Notes: generated by a model from the letters alone, not told the origin. DNA of 64,000 nt from JANMCE01 sp963791625 (GCA_963791625.1 CAWBTA010000015.1:1116001-1180000); one strand, 5' to 3'; counted from the first letter of the stretch, positions 27,150 through 36,735 are shown. Numbers and translations: made by a program.

Positions 27150-27905
27150 GTGAAACTTGCGCCGCGCTCTTTTTCATCGAGCGGCCACCGTGGCACGCGG
27201 GTCTCGGCGCCGCTTGTGCTTCGGGCCGGTTGGCGCGCCGTCAAAGTCGTTCCGCCGGTCAATACCGAGCGTCCCGCCACCCTTGCGCTGCTCGCTGACC
27301 GGGACGCGCCTGGGCCCGACCTCATGCAACGCGCCCTCGATGTGTGTCACGCCCGAGGTATTCCATCGGTCATCAGCCAGGCCCTGAGGCCCTGCGACTA
27401 TGCCCCGTTCCTCTCCGTCGGCGGCACGCTGGTGCAGGAACTCCTCCTGTTGAGCCTCCACGACCCGGCACCGCGCCATATCTGGCACCGTGGTGCGGGC
27501 ATGGTGCAGCGGCATCGCCCCGACCACCGCATCGCGCACCTCGACTACCGGGCGTTCGGCGGATTCTGGCATTTCGACACCGTGGCGTTGGCCGATGCAA
27601 TGGCCGCCACCAGCATCAGTCGACTCCGCGCGGTGATGGTCGACGACCAACCAGTCGGCTACCTCATCAGTGGCGCCAACGGCACGCGCGGGTTCATCCA
27701 GCGCCTCGCCGTTGATCCGGTCCATCAAGGTCGCGGCTACGCAGGCGCGCTGCTGCGCGACAGCCTCGGTTGGCTCGGTCGCCGAGGCGCGACCAGCGTC
27801 ACCATCAATACCCAAACCGACAATCACCGCGCCCGCGCGCTGTACGAGCGCCACGGCTTTGCCATCCAACCCGAGCGGCTCGGCGTCATCGGCTGGAATG
27901 TCTGA
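27150..27905 (+). CDS. GNAT-family N-acetyltransferase
   Basis: 251 residues; the C-terminal half is a GNAT fold with VGYLISGANGTRGFIQRLAV and the acetyl-CoA loop VHQGRGYAGALL, then DNHRARALYERHGFAI. The N-terminal half (PATLALLADRD, VISQALRPCDYAPF) is less typical and may be a partner or degenerate GNAT domain. It starts at GTG 27150 and its stop overlaps the DUF6049 start (TGATG), so they are co-translated. In Mycobacterium a MutT-type gene stands at this position; here it is a GNAT. The substrate is unknown. Confidence 0.8.
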   Translation: MKLAPRSFSSSGHRGTRVSAPLVLRAGWRAVKVVPPVNTERPATLALLADRDAPGPDLMQRALDVCHARGIPSVISQALRPCDYAPFLSVGGTLVQELLLLSLHDPAPRHIWHRGAGMVQRHRPDHRIAHLDYRAFGGFWHFDTVALADAMAATSISRLRAVMVDDQPVGYLISGANGTRGFIQRLAVDPVHQGRGYAGALLRDSLGWLGRRGATSVTINTQTDNHRARALYERHGFAIQPERLGVIGWNV

Positions 27906-29944
27906 TGAGAGGGTCCCTAATCGACAGATCCATCGACGGCGCTGGCAGGATCGTCCGAGGGAAGCGAGTCCGAGAGAGACGGAGCGGTAGCGACCGAACG
28001 AGGCATGTCATAGTTGCGATCGCAACTATCTTTGTTGGGCTTGTTCCCGCGGAGCGGGCTGCGGCTGCTGACACAGTCATCAAACTGATTGGTGAGTCGG
28101 CGACGGTACCGCCGGATGGGTCGGCGACGTTCAGCGTCGAGGTCAACGACGCGCCGCCCGACGCCGTGATTGCGCTCGATGTGTACCTACCCGTGGATGG
28201 TGATCGAGCCGCAGTAGCCGCAGCGATGCAGGGGAAGGTACGTGGTCAACAGTTCTTTCCCGGGCTGCGACTTCCGACCGACACCGCACTCGGGCCCGAC
28301 CACCGGGTGACGCTGACCGTGCCCACGAGCAGCGACGGGCACGATGGCACCTTTCGCCTCAAGACCGCCGGGCTCTACCCGGTCCTGATCAGCGTGCAGA
28401 AGGGCTCGGTCACCCTCGCCCGCCTGACAACGTTTCTCGTTCGGGTCGACCCCACCAGCCGGCCGGTTGAGGTCGCCATGGTGTTCCCCGTGGATCGGGC
28501 TCCGGTGTTGCAGCCCGACGGTTCCCGGATACTGGATGAGGCCACGCGCAATCGTCTCAACGCCATCGACCGTATAGGGGCAACCGCACCGACCGTGCCA
28601 CTCACCCTCGCCATCCGGCCCGACATCATCGACACCCTTCTGCATTCCACCGCGGAGGACCGCGCCCTTGCGTCGCGGCTGGCAACCATCGCCAAACGCG
28701 GTGAGGTCGTCGTCGACACTGCCGTCACCATCGACCCGTCGCTGGCTGCGCGCAGCGGTTTGAGCGACATCTACCAGCAGCAGCTGGCAGACGGAAAGCG
28801 CATCCTGTCCGACTGGCTTGGGGCCGACGTCGCTGATTCCGGCACCCGATTCTCTTCGGTAACTGTCGATCGCGATGGCCTGAAACTGGCCCGAGCCGGT
28901 GGTTTGACCACGCTGGTGACGCTGCCTACCGCGCTCGCCAGCGTTGGCAGCGATGACGTCGGACCACTCGGGCCGGTGTCGATCACGATCCCGCCCAACG
29001 CGGGAACCGATGCGCTCCCGGCCATGGTCGGTGCCAACGACTTCGCAACCCTGATCGGCACCCGAAGCGATCCCCTGAACGCGGTGAACGGTTTTGTTGC
29101 CCAACTCCAAGCGCTCAGTCCGACGCCCGGCGCAACCCTTCCCGGCGTCGTGCTCGTGGCTCCTCTCGACTGGTCGGCCGAAGCTGGCGGTCCACTCGAC
29201 ACGCTGGTGGCCCGCCTGAGTAGCAGTGGTGGCCTACGCCCGGTGACGGTGCAGCAATTCCGGCGCGACGTGCCAACGGTGAAGACACCACGAACATTTC
29301 GCGAGGTTCCACCGGTCAAAACCGTCGATGTCGGCGGACAGTTGGCACTGGTCAACCTCGGCATCGGCGCGCTGACATCGATGATGACCACGCCACCTGC
29401 TGAAACAACGGCTCTGCTCAACGTCGCATCATCAACAGCGCTCACCGACATCCAACGAGCTGCCTACATCGCGGCGGCCAAGGCGCCCACCGAGGCCATG
29501 CAAACTGCCATCGACCCTCTCGAAAAGCAGACCTTCAGCGTGGCAGCCGGAAAGGGCGCCATCCCCATCCGCATCACCAGCAAACTGTCGGCTCCGATCA
29601 AGGTGAAACTTCACTTCAGTAGTGCCCGGGCCGACTTTGTGCCCAACGACCAGATCGTCACCATCGTCGACGGCCTGTTCCAGAAAGACGACATGCCGAT
29701 CGAGACCCGTGACGGTCTCTATCCAATCACGCTCGAAGTGCTCACTCCCGTCGGTGATCAGTTGCTCGCAACCGGGGTTTACGACGTGCAGGCCATCGCC
29801 TACGGAGGCCTCGGCCTCGCACTCTCGGTCGGGGCAGGCCTGGTGCTGGTCACATGGTGGATATCGCACGCCCGCCGCACGCGACGGCGAAAACGAGCGG
29901 TAGCAGATGCATTGCGGCACCCTTCGCGCGCTGCGACCGGTTAG
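27905..29944 (+). CDS. DUF6049-family membrane-anchored extracytoplasmic protein
   Basis: 679 residues, matching by position and shape the large conserved protein (Rv3909-type) that precedes murJ near oriC in Actinobacteria. It has a basic N-terminus, a signal helix (HVIVAIATIFVGLVP), a beta-rich extracytoplasmic region (SATFSVEVNDAPPDAVIALD; VTLTVPTSSDGHDGTFRLK) and a C-terminal membrane helix (GLGLALSVGAGLVLVTWW) followed by a strongly basic tail (HARRTRRRKR). An envelope role linked to peptidoglycan synthesis is suggested by its neighbours in other genomes. murJ itself is not downstream here. Confidence 0.75.
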   Translation: MRGSLIDRSIDGAGRIVRGKRVRERRSGSDRTRHVIVAIATIFVGLVPAERAAAADTVIKLIGESATVPPDGSATFSVEVNDAPPDAVIALDVYLPVDGDRAAVAAAMQGKVRGQQFFPGLRLPTDTALGPDHRVTLTVPTSSDGHDGTFRLKTAGLYPVLISVQKGSVTLARLTTFLVRVDPTSRPVEVAMVFPVDRAPVLQPDGSRILDEATRNRLNAIDRIGATAPTVPLTLAIRPDIIDTLLHSTAEDRALASRLATIAKRGEVVVDTAVTIDPSLAARSGLSDIYQQQLADGKRILSDWLGADVADSGTRFSSVTVDRDGLKLARAGGLTTLVTLPTALASVGSDDVGPLGPVSITIPPNAGTDALPAMVGANDFATLIGTRSDPLNAVNGFVAQLQALSPTPGATLPGVVLVAPLDWSAEAGGPLDTLVARLSSSGGLRPVTVQQFRRDVPTVKTPRTFREVPPVKTVDVGGQLALVNLGIGALTSMMTTPPAETTALLNVASSTALTDIQRAAYIAAAKAPTEAMQTAIDPLEKQTFSVAAGKGAIPIRITSKLSAPIKVKLHFSSARADFVPNDQIVTIVDGLFQKDDMPIETRDGLYPITLEVLTPVGDQLLATGVYDVQAIAYGGLGLALSVGAGLVLVTWWISHARRTRRRKRAVADALRHPSRAATG

Positions 29945-29953
29945 TTTTCGTGT

Positions 29954-30805
29954 GTGGCCGTCCGCATCGTTACCGATTCCGCGTGTGATCTTCCCCAAGC
30001 GTTAGCCGACGAACTCGGCATCGTTATCGTGCCGCTCTCCATTCGTTTTGGGGCGGAGGAGTTTGTCGATCGCCAAGATCTCAGCGTTGCGGAATTCTGG
30101 CGGCGCTCGAAAGCGTCAGCCGTTCTGCCGTCCACCGCGGCACCGTCCCCCGGCGCGTTCGAGGTCGCCTACCGCACGCTGAAAGACCAGGGCGCCACGG
30201 GTGTCGTGGTCGTTTCCCTCTCGGGCGAACTGTCGGCCACCATTCAGTCGGCGCAACTTGCCGCTCGAGCCGTCGCCGATGACATCAGCGTCACCGTCGT
30301 TGATTCGCGGTCGGTCACCATTGGCCAGGGCATGATCGCGGTTGCTGCGGCGCGCCACGCCGCGCAGGGAGCATCCGAAGCCGAGGTTGCCGCCCTGGTC
30401 ACGTCGTTGGCCGAACGCACCCAGGTCTGGGGCGCGCTCGACACCCTCGAGAATCTGAAGAAGGGTGGCCGTATCGGCAACGCCAAAGCGCTGCTCGCCT
30501 CGGTGCTGTCCATCAAGCCGATCATCGAGATCCGTCACGGCAAGGTGGAAGAAGGCGGCAAGCAGCGCACGCGCAGCAAGGCCATGGCGTTCCTTGTGGA
30601 GAAAGTGCGCAGCGAGATCGCCACACGCGGATCCATCGAGAACCTGGCCGTCGTGCATGCCGCCACCACCGATGTCGACACGCTGGTGTCGCAGTTGCAG
30701 GCGATCTACCCCCATCCCATCGTGATCGGCGACATCGGTCCGGTTATCGGAAGTCACGCCGGCACCGGCACGATCGCGGTCGTCTTCCAGGTCCCGGCTT
30801 CCTAG
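29954..30805 (+). CDS. DegV-family fatty-acid-binding protein
   Basis: 283 residues. DegV proteins bind a fatty acid and some (FakB) present it to the fatty acid kinase FakA. Seen: VRIVTDSACDLPQALADELG at the start, VLPSTAAPSPGAFEVAY, VVVSLSGELSAT, DSRSVTIGQG, ALDTLENLKKGGRI and a C-terminal SHAGTGTIAVVF, all DegV signatures. GTG start nine bases after the DUF6049 gene. The kinase partner FakA is not in this window. Confidence 0.88.
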   Translation: MAVRIVTDSACDLPQALADELGIVIVPLSIRFGAEEFVDRQDLSVAEFWRRSKASAVLPSTAAPSPGAFEVAYRTLKDQGATGVVVVSLSGELSATIQSAQLAARAVADDISVTVVDSRSVTIGQGMIAVAAARHAAQGASEAEVAALVTSLAERTQVWGALDTLENLKKGGRIGNAKALLASVLSIKPIIEIRHGKVEEGGKQRTRSKAMAFLVEKVRSEIATRGSIENLAVVHAATTDVDTLVSQLQAIYPHPIVIGDIGPVIGSHAGTGTIAVVFQVPAS

Positions 30806-30830
30806 TGTTCTGCCCGATTGGCGGTTCGGT

Positions 30831-32472
30831 GTGAACGAGGACCCGACTGTCGTCTCACGCGTCCTTGGTGGCCGCTATCGGCTCGAGCGGCCACTCGCGT
30901 TTGGTGGCGTGGCCGAGGTGTGGACCGCCACCGACATCGTGCTCGATCGCAAGGTTGCCGTGAAGCTGCTGCGCGCCGAATTCGCCGCCGATCCGCTGGT
31001 GGTCGAACGCTTCCGTCGCGAAGCCGTTGCTGCGGCGCGTCTCAATCATCCGAACATCGTGAACGTGTTCGACTCGGTGAACGACCGCGGGCTCGAAGCC
31101 GTCATCATGGAGCTCGTACCCGGTCGCACACTGCGCCAGCTTCTCGACGACGAGGGTCGCCTCTCCATCGCCGACACCGTGCACATCGGTATCGCGCTGT
31201 CGGACGCGCTCGACGCGGCTCACCGTGGTGGGTTGGTGCACCGTGATGTGAAGCCGGCCAATATCTTGATCACGCCAGCGCACCGCGTGCTGCTCACCGA
31301 CTTCGGCATCGCCACCGCGGTGGGCCGCACCGACGACATCACGCTCGACAACGTCATGGTCGGCACCGCGAAGTACCTCTCTCCCGAACAGGTTCTGGGC
31401 GTGCCCACCGAACCGCGTAGCGACCTGTACTCGCTCGGCATCGTGTTGTACGAATGCCTCACCGGCCAGGTGCCGTTCGACGCCGAAACCGACGCGGCCA
31501 CCGCTCTCGCCCGTCTACAGAAAAACGTTCGACCGGTGCGCACCCTTCGCCCCGGTGTACCGCGCGGTACTCGACGATCTCATCGCCAGCTGTCTCACCC
31601 GCAGCCCCGACGGTCGGCCTGCGTCGGCCGCGGCGGTTCGCGACACGCTGGTGCGATTAGAGGGCACCGTGACCGACGACGGCAAAGTCATCGTGTCTCG
31701 TGACCCCACGCCGTCGAACACGCCGCGGCCCGGGGCCCCTGTCGCCGCCGAACCGATCGGTACGTCCACGTCGTACGGGCGCGGCGCTACACCGGGGCGC
31801 TGGTTTGTGCTGGTTGGGCTGGTGGTCCTGCTCGGTATTGCCGGAGTCATCGCTGGCGCACTCCTGCGGGGGCCGGCCAACGCTCTCCCCCGCGTGGCGC
31901 GGGGTTCCGCCGAGACCACCACAGCGCCCGACGGGCCACCCGTCGCCAACACGTCACCCGAAATCACGCTCGCGGGCGGCTCTGTCGTCGGCACGACTGC
32001 GATCACCACCGGACCCAACCGGGTCACGGCCAAGGGCGTGTTCGATCCTCCCCCCGGTGACGGCATCGAGAACCCAGCCCAACTGAACTTTCTCACCGAC
32101 AACGACTCGTCCTCCGAATGGACGACGGTCTGCTACGACAACGACCAGATGCGGCCCAAGATCGGTGTCGGGCTGGTGTTCGAACTGGTCAATCCGTCGG
32201 CAGGCAACGACATCGAAGTGTTTTCCAAAACCAACGGATGGGCAGCCACGGTCTACGTTGCGCCCAACGTCGGAACGGCGCTCGCTGACTGGGGTGAACC
32301 CGTCTCGGTCGGCAGCGCTATTCCGGCCGGCAGCGCCAGCTTCTCGCTCGGCAACAATCCCGGTCGCTACGTGCTGGTGTGGTTCACCCATCTCGGCCGC
32401 TCGGGCACCTGCAAGCTGCCATTCCAGATGCGCGTCTCGGAGGTGCGCGTCGTGAAGCGGGCTGCTAAGTAA
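30831..32472 (+). pseudogene. Ser/Thr protein kinase with membrane helix and extracellular domain, frameshifted
   Basis: The kinase domain (residues 12-243 of the first frame) has VAVKLL (K45), HRDVKPANI (D139), DFG (157-159) and YLSPEQVLG, so catalytic residues are present; the glycine loop is weak (LAFGGVAEV). At about 31560 the frame shifts: the code continues in another frame with RAVLDDLIASCLTRSPDGRP, completing the kinase C-lobe, then a membrane helix (WFVLVGLVVLLGIAGVIAG) and a beta-rich extracellular domain to 32472. Removing one C from TACCGCG restores a single frame, GVRAVLDD. The layout resembles the kinase-like and extracellular tail of mycobacterial MurJ (Rv3910), here without the MurJ part. 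Real decay or sequencing error are both possible. Confidence 0.75.
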
Positions 32473-32475
32473 CCT

Positions 32476-33096
32476 CTGGCCATCGACGGCCGCGATCCCG
32501 ACCTTCTCCTGGCCGCCGCACAACGCGGGGACAACGGAGCCATGGACGCCTTTTTGCGCGTCCATTTCGATCGTGTCTTCGTGATCTGTCGACGGATCAC
32601 CGGCAACGACACCGATGCGGCTGACGCCGCCCAGGAGGCCCTGCTCGCCATCGTGCGGGGTCTCCCCCGCTTCGATGGTCGATCCTCGATCACCACCTGG
32701 CTGTACCGGGTCACCACCAACGCTTGTCTCGATGAACTCCGACGCCGGAAACGACGGCCGGCCGTCGGCCTCCCCGATCTCGTTCGATTCGAGGTCGGGG
32801 ACGGTCCAGCCGCTGATGACGCGCTGGCTGATCGTCTCCGGCTCGACGCCGCCCTCGCAGCCCTGCCCGAGGAATTTCGCGTACCGGTCGTGCTGCGCGA
32901 TGTTGGAGACCTGGACTACGCCGAAATCGCTACCGTTCTAGGGATTCCCCCTGGCACCGTGCGGTCGCGTATCGCTCGCGGCCGTATGGCGCTGGCGCGC
33001 GCTCTTGGCGACAGTCCTGGTGGCGTTTCAGGCGAGGGTGACACACGCCACGGGAACCAGTTGCCGCCGCCCGAACGTCAGACGGACGGATCATGA
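32476..33096 (+). CDS. sigM: ECF-type RNA polymerase sigma factor (SigM position)
   Basis: About 206 residues. Sigma region 2 (MDAFLRVHFDRVFVICRRITG through RGLPRFDGRSSITTWLYRVT) and region 4 (LAALPEEFRVPVVLRDVGDL, EIATVLGIPPGTVRSRIARG) are complete. The ATG at 32542 would cut the first helix of region 2; the frame continues in protein-like form upstream to 32476, where the only start-like codons are CTG (32476) and ATC. A normal start is therefore missing unless the N-terminus is short. The stop overlaps the anti-sigma start (ATGA). Position before trxB-trxA matches sigM of Mycobacterium. Confidence 0.85.
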   Translation: MAIDGRDPDLLLAAAQRGDNGAMDAFLRVHFDRVFVICRRITGNDTDAADAAQEALLAIVRGLPRFDGRSSITTWLYRVTTNACLDELRRRKRRPAVGLPDLVRFEVGDGPAADDALADRLRLDAALAALPEEFRVPVVLRDVGDLDYAEIATVLGIPPGTVRSRIARGRMALARALGDSPGGVSGEGDTRHGNQLPPPERQTDGS

Positions 33097-34109
33097 ACGA
33101 GTTCCTTGCTTTTGACGATGCCGACTGGGAGTTGGCCAGCGCGTACCTCGACAACGAGGTCACCTCCGCTGAGCGCGCCCAGGTAGAGGCGTCGCCGGCC
33201 TTAATGGGGCTCGTTGCCGGTCTACGTTCGATGCAATCGTCCGTGGTCGCACAGCCTCCCGCCACGATCGATCGCGACACCATGATCACGACCGCGCTCG
33301 CCGGTATGGTCGACAGTGGCGTCGCCGGCCGGGTCGCCGGTAGCGGAGGACTGGGTGGTGAGTGGGCACCGCCGCAGGCCGCTGCACCCATCACGTCGAT
33401 CTCTGCCGGGCGCAAGCGTCGCGCCGAGATCTGGAAGGCTCCGATGCTGCTGGCAGCCGCGCTCCTCACGGTGATGGGCATCGGCTTCGCCCTGCGCTCC
33501 GGCTCGCGCAACGACAGCCAAAAGACAACATCGGGTGCACCGGCTGCGGCAACCAGCGCAGCCGGTGCGGCAACCACCGCCGCGGGTGCGACGAAGGTGA
33601 CGCCGGATCAATCGACCGAACTCAATGCCGTGCCAACCGCCGAGGGCGCCGCACCGGCCACGACCGCAGCAGCCGCAGCGACCACGGCGGCAGCCGCGGC
33701 AACCACCGCCGCGCCCGCTGCCACCCCTGCGGCTGCAGCAACCACCGCCGCAGCAGCAACCACGGCCGCAGCGTCGAGCGCGACGACTGCAGCGGCAGCC
33801 GATGCCACCACCACGGTCCCACCGGCAACGGGTGCCTCGGCAACAACCGCGGCCAGTCCCCCGCGGCCGGCGCTCACCTTGCAGGAGTTGAGAGACCTCG
33901 TGGTGGCCTCCGCGGCGAACCCGGCAGCCCAATCCACCCTGGTCTGCCCTGACCCTCGGGGCGTGCCACGCCTGTCGGTGCAAATCCTGTGGAACGGTCA
34001 GCCGGCCATTGTCTTCATCGACCAGATCAGCCAAACGCTGGTCGTACTCGCCGTGAACGGTTGCACCCCCGTCGCGAACATCCCGATAAAGGATTTGGCG
34101 CAAAGCTGA
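33093..34109 (+). CDS. Probable anti-sigma factor, transmembrane
   Basis: 338 residues, translationally coupled to the sigma gene. The N-terminal part (WELASAYLDNEVTSAERAQV) looks like the anti-sigma domain fold without the HxxxCxxC zinc motif. One membrane helix (PMLLAAALLTVMGIGFALR, about residues 113-131) is followed by a long Ala/Thr-rich linker and a C-terminal extracytoplasmic domain (LTLQELRDLVV; VQILWNGQPAIVFIDQI) with two cysteines that may form a disulfide. The layout fits a membrane anti-sigma that senses the envelope. The low-complexity linker may vary in length. Confidence 0.7.
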   Translation: MNEFLAFDDADWELASAYLDNEVTSAERAQVEASPALMGLVAGLRSMQSSVVAQPPATIDRDTMITTALAGMVDSGVAGRVAGSGGLGGEWAPPQAAAPITSISAGRKRRAEIWKAPMLLAAALLTVMGIGFALRSGSRNDSQKTTSGAPAAATSAAGAATTAAGATKVTPDQSTELNAVPTAEGAAPATTAAAAATTAAAAATTAAPAATPAAAATTAAAATTAAASSATTAAAADATTTVPPATGASATTAASPPRPALTLQELRDLVVASAANPAAQSTLVCPDPRGVPRLSVQILWNGQPAIVFIDQISQTLVVLAVNGCTPVANIPIKDLAQS

Positions 34110-34141
34110 GCGGGGTTGTCAGCACCGGTAAGGTGGGGCAT

Positions 34142-34447
34142 ATGTCTGACGAGTCAACCACCGACGACTGGATTACCGCGCTCACGGCCAAATTGGAGCA
34201 GGGCGTAGGCCTCGTTCGTGATACCGCAACCAACCGCGTGATCACGGTTATGCGCACTGTCGTGTTCGGCCTGATGGCCGCCATCATCGCCCTGTTCGCG
34301 CTCGCTCTCCTGGCCGTCATGGCGGTCCGGCTGATCGTGGTCGCCACCGGTCACCGAGTCTGGATTGCTCACGGCATCACGGGCCTGCTGTTTCTCATCA
34401 TCGGGTTGGTGCTGCTCCGCATGCGGCACGCGAAAGAAGCCGTCTGA
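34142..34447 (+). CDS. Small two-helix membrane protein (phage-holin-like / DUF1469-type)
   Basis: 101 residues. After a short acidic N-terminus and an amphipathic helix (LEQGVGLVRDTATNRVIT), two hydrophobic segments (VVFGLMAAIIALFALALLAV and GITGLLFLIIGLVLL) and a short basic tail. The arrangement recalls actinobacterial holin superfamily III/DUF1469 proteins. ATG 34142 has AAGGTGGGG upstream; an open frame from 33989 is not protein-like. It lies between the anti-sigma gene and trxB, two bases before the trxB start. Function unknown. Confidence 0.7.
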   Translation: MSDESTTDDWITALTAKLEQGVGLVRDTATNRVITVMRTVVFGLMAAIIALFALALLAVMAVRLIVVATGHRVWIAHGITGLLFLIIGLVLLRMRHAKEAV

Positions 34448-34449
34448 CC

Positions 34450-35391
34450 ATGTCGCACCATCACGTCCTCATCATTGGTTCGGGTCCCGCCGGCCTCACG
34501 GCCGCCATCTACACGGCCCGTGCCAACCTGGCGCCGCTCGTCATCGAAGGCGAGCCGTCATCAACATCCGATCAGCCGGGCGGGCAGCTCATGCTCACCA
34601 CCGAAGTCGAGAACTTCCCCGGCTTCCCCGACGGCATCATGGGCCCTGAGCTCATGATGAAATTCCGCGAGCAGGCCGCCCGCTTCGGTGCCACGTACGT
34701 CACCACCAAGGTCACCAAGATCGAAACCGGCCAACGCCCCTTCGTCGTGCACACCCACGACGAGGTGTACACCGCCGATGCCATCATCGTTGCTACCGGC
34801 GCGCAATCGCTGATGCTAGGCCTTGAGGCCGAATCGCGCCTGCTCGGGCACGGTTTATCCACCTGCGCCACGTGTGACGGGTTCTTCTTTCGTGGCCAGG
34901 ACATCGCCGTGGTCGGTGGCGGCGATTCCGCGCTTGAAGAGGCCCTGTTCCTCACCAAGTTCGCCAGCACCGTCACCCTCGTGGTGCGCCGCGACGTCCT
35001 TCGGGCCTCAAAAATCATGCAGGACCGTGCCATGGCCAATCCAAAGATGAAGTTCCTGTGGAACCATCAGGTGGTTGACCTCAAAGGCCAGGACAAGCTT
35101 GCGGGCGCCGTGGTTCAGAACACCAAGACGGGCGAGCAGTCCAACCTCGACATCACCGGCATTTTCATTGCTATTGGCCACGTTCCGAACACGGGCCTTT
35201 TCAGCGGCATTCTCGATATGGAGGACAGCGGCTACCTCATCACGCGGCCCGGCTCCACGTACACCAACATCGACGGTATCTTCGCCTGTGGCGACGTGCA
35301 GGATCACACCTACCGTCAGGCCATCACCGCGGCCGGTTCGGGCTGCATGGCCGCCATTGACACCGAACGTTGGTTGGAAGCGCATCACTGA
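34450..35391 (+). CDS. trxB: Thioredoxin-disulfide reductase
   Basis: 313 residues. FAD motif GSGPAGLTAAIYTARA (10-25), redox-active CATC (139-142), NADPH motif GGGDSALEEA (about 157) and the C-terminal FAD motif GIFACGDVQDHTYRQA. It reduces thioredoxin with NADPH in the cytoplasm, and its partner trxA follows directly. All catalytic residues are present. Confidence 0.97.
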   Translation: MSHHHVLIIGSGPAGLTAAIYTARANLAPLVIEGEPSSTSDQPGGQLMLTTEVENFPGFPDGIMGPELMMKFREQAARFGATYVTTKVTKIETGQRPFVVHTHDEVYTADAIIVATGAQSLMLGLEAESRLLGHGLSTCATCDGFFFRGQDIAVVGGGDSALEEALFLTKFASTVTLVVRRDVLRASKIMQDRAMANPKMKFLWNHQVVDLKGQDKLAGAVVQNTKTGEQSNLDITGIFIAIGHVPNTGLFSGILDMEDSGYLITRPGSTYTNIDGIFACGDVQDHTYRQAITAAGSGCMAAIDTERWLEAHH

Positions 35392-35437
35392 GGCATTCCG
35401 CCGGTACGCTATGTCTCCATCTCGAAAGGACCCCACC

Positions 35438-35776
35438 GTGGCCGCAGGAATTGTGAACCTCACCGACGCAACGTTCGACGAAACGATCCAGGCTTCCGAT
35501 AAGCCGATCATCGTCGACTTTTGGGCCGACTGGTGTGGACCCTGCAAAATGATCGCCCCCATCCTGGGTGAAATTGCGGTCGAGCACGCCGACAGCATCA
35601 CCGTCGCCAAGCTCAACGTGGATGAGAACCCCGAAATGGGCATGCGTTTCGGGGTCCAAAGCATTCCTACGCTTTTGGTGTTCCAGAACGGCACGCTGGC
35701 CAAGCGCATGGTCGGTGCAAAAGGCAAGGGCCAAATGCTTCAGGAGCTTTCGGAATTCTTGGGCACCTCCCACTGA
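35438..35776 (+). CDS. trxA: Thioredoxin
   Basis: 112 residues, thioredoxin fold with the active site WCGPC in DFWADWCGPCKMIAP and the cis-proline segment FGVQSIPTLLVF. GTG 35438 is preferred because GAAAGGA lies seven bases upstream; an in-frame ATG at 35411 adds nine residues. The stop TGA overlaps a CTG that appears to start the CwlM gene. Confidence 0.96.
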   Translation: MAAGIVNLTDATFDETIQASDKPIIVDFWADWCGPCKMIAPILGEIAVEHADSITVAKLNVDENPEMGMRFGVQSIPTLLVFQNGTLAKRMVGAKGKGQMLQELSEFLGTSH

Positions 35777-36729
35777 TCCCTGGCACGACTGGCGAGGCCG
35801 TCCGAGACCTGCAACGAAGGCTCGGAGCCGCCGGATTTCAACCAGCAGGAACTGATCCAGGTGTGTATGGCGTGTCGACCCAGGCAGCGGTCTGCGCCTT
35901 CCAACAGGCGCGGGGTCTCATATCTCACGGTATTTGTGATGAGATGACCTGGACCGTGCTGGTCGAAGCCAGCTGGCGCCTAGGTGACCGGCACCTGTAT
36001 TTGCGCGCGCCGAATCTTCGGGGCGACGACGTGGCCGAACTCCAGCGGCGGCTCGGCCAGCTTGGCTTTGATGCCGGTCGGGTTGACGGCATCTTCGGCA
36101 CCGAGACGGCCCAGGCCGTCAAAGACTTCCAGCTCAATGTCGGACTCACGCCTATGGATGGCATTTGTGGCCACGCTACGTACCGGGCCCTGCGCCGTCT
36201 GTCAGCAAAACGCCATGACGGCCCCTCGATCACCGAGATCCGCGAGGACGAAGCCTCCCGTAGCGCGGGCTTCACCTCACTCGACGGGCACCGTCTTGCC
36301 ATTGGTAACCTCGGCTCGTTCCACCAGTTGGCGAGGGCCGTCAGTCGCACCCTGCGCCAGACTGGCGCTGAAGTGCTCACCCTCGACCTTCCCGATGCGT
36401 CCGAGCAAGCCCGCGAGGCCAACCGCTTCGGAGCGGTCGCGTACCTCGGCCTCATCGGCGGTACTCCCCCGATGATCTCCTACTACGCAACCGTCGGCTT
36501 CGAGTCGATCCGCGGTCGCAACCTGGCCGAACGGGTACAGACGGCACTTCGCGAGGCACCCATGCTGACGTGTGGCGACCGACGGGGCATGCGGCTGCCT
36601 ATCCTGCGCGAGACCCGCATGCCCGCCGTGGTGTACCAGCTTGATGAGCTCGACCAACGCATGGTGCCCAGCGCAGCCTCGGCGCTGGCGATGGGCCTGT
36701 GTTCGTGGCTGCTCCAAACCCTCACCTGA
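35773..36729 (+). CDS. cwlM: CwlM-like protein: two peptidoglycan-binding domains and a degenerate amidase domain
   Basis: About 318 residues. Two PG_binding_1 domains (about 1-70 with LQRRLGAAGFQPAG; about 75-145 with LQRRLGQLGFDAGRVDGIFG) precede an Amidase_3-like domain. That domain lacks the usual zinc ligands: no DPGHGG, no SIHxN (YLGLIGG here) and the last catalytic Glu is Gln (AVVYQLDELD). It also has no signal peptide. Thus it resembles mycobacterial CwlM, known as a cytoplasmic regulator of peptidoglycan precursor synthesis rather than a hydrolase. The first domain is complete only if translation starts at CTG 35773 (CTGA overlap with trxA) or ATC; GTG 35863 would truncate it. Confidence 0.8.
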   Translation: MIPGTTGEAVRDLQRRLGAAGFQPAGTDPGVYGVSTQAAVCAFQQARGLISHGICDEMTWTVLVEASWRLGDRHLYLRAPNLRGDDVAELQRRLGQLGFDAGRVDGIFGTETAQAVKDFQLNVGLTPMDGICGHATYRALRRLSAKRHDGPSITEIREDEASRSAGFTSLDGHRLAIGNLGSFHQLARAVSRTLRQTGAEVLTLDLPDASEQAREANRFGAVAYLGLIGGTPPMISYYATVGFESIRGRNLAERVQTALREAPMLTCGDRRGMRLPILRETRMPAVVYQLDELDQRMVPSAASALAMGLCSWLLQTLT

Positions 36730-36735
36730 GGGTTT
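36716..36735 (+). terminator. Hairpin at the end of the sigM-trx-cwlM operon
   Basis: AAACCCTCA-CC-TGAGGGTTT, perfect 9-base arms with a 2-base loop, spanning the cwlM stop codon. A second short hairpin, ACGCTCA-ACC-TGAGCGT (36765-36781), lies at the parB stop. Together they separate the two convergent operons. An ATATCCACA DnaA-box-like sequence lies between them. Confidence 0.55.
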
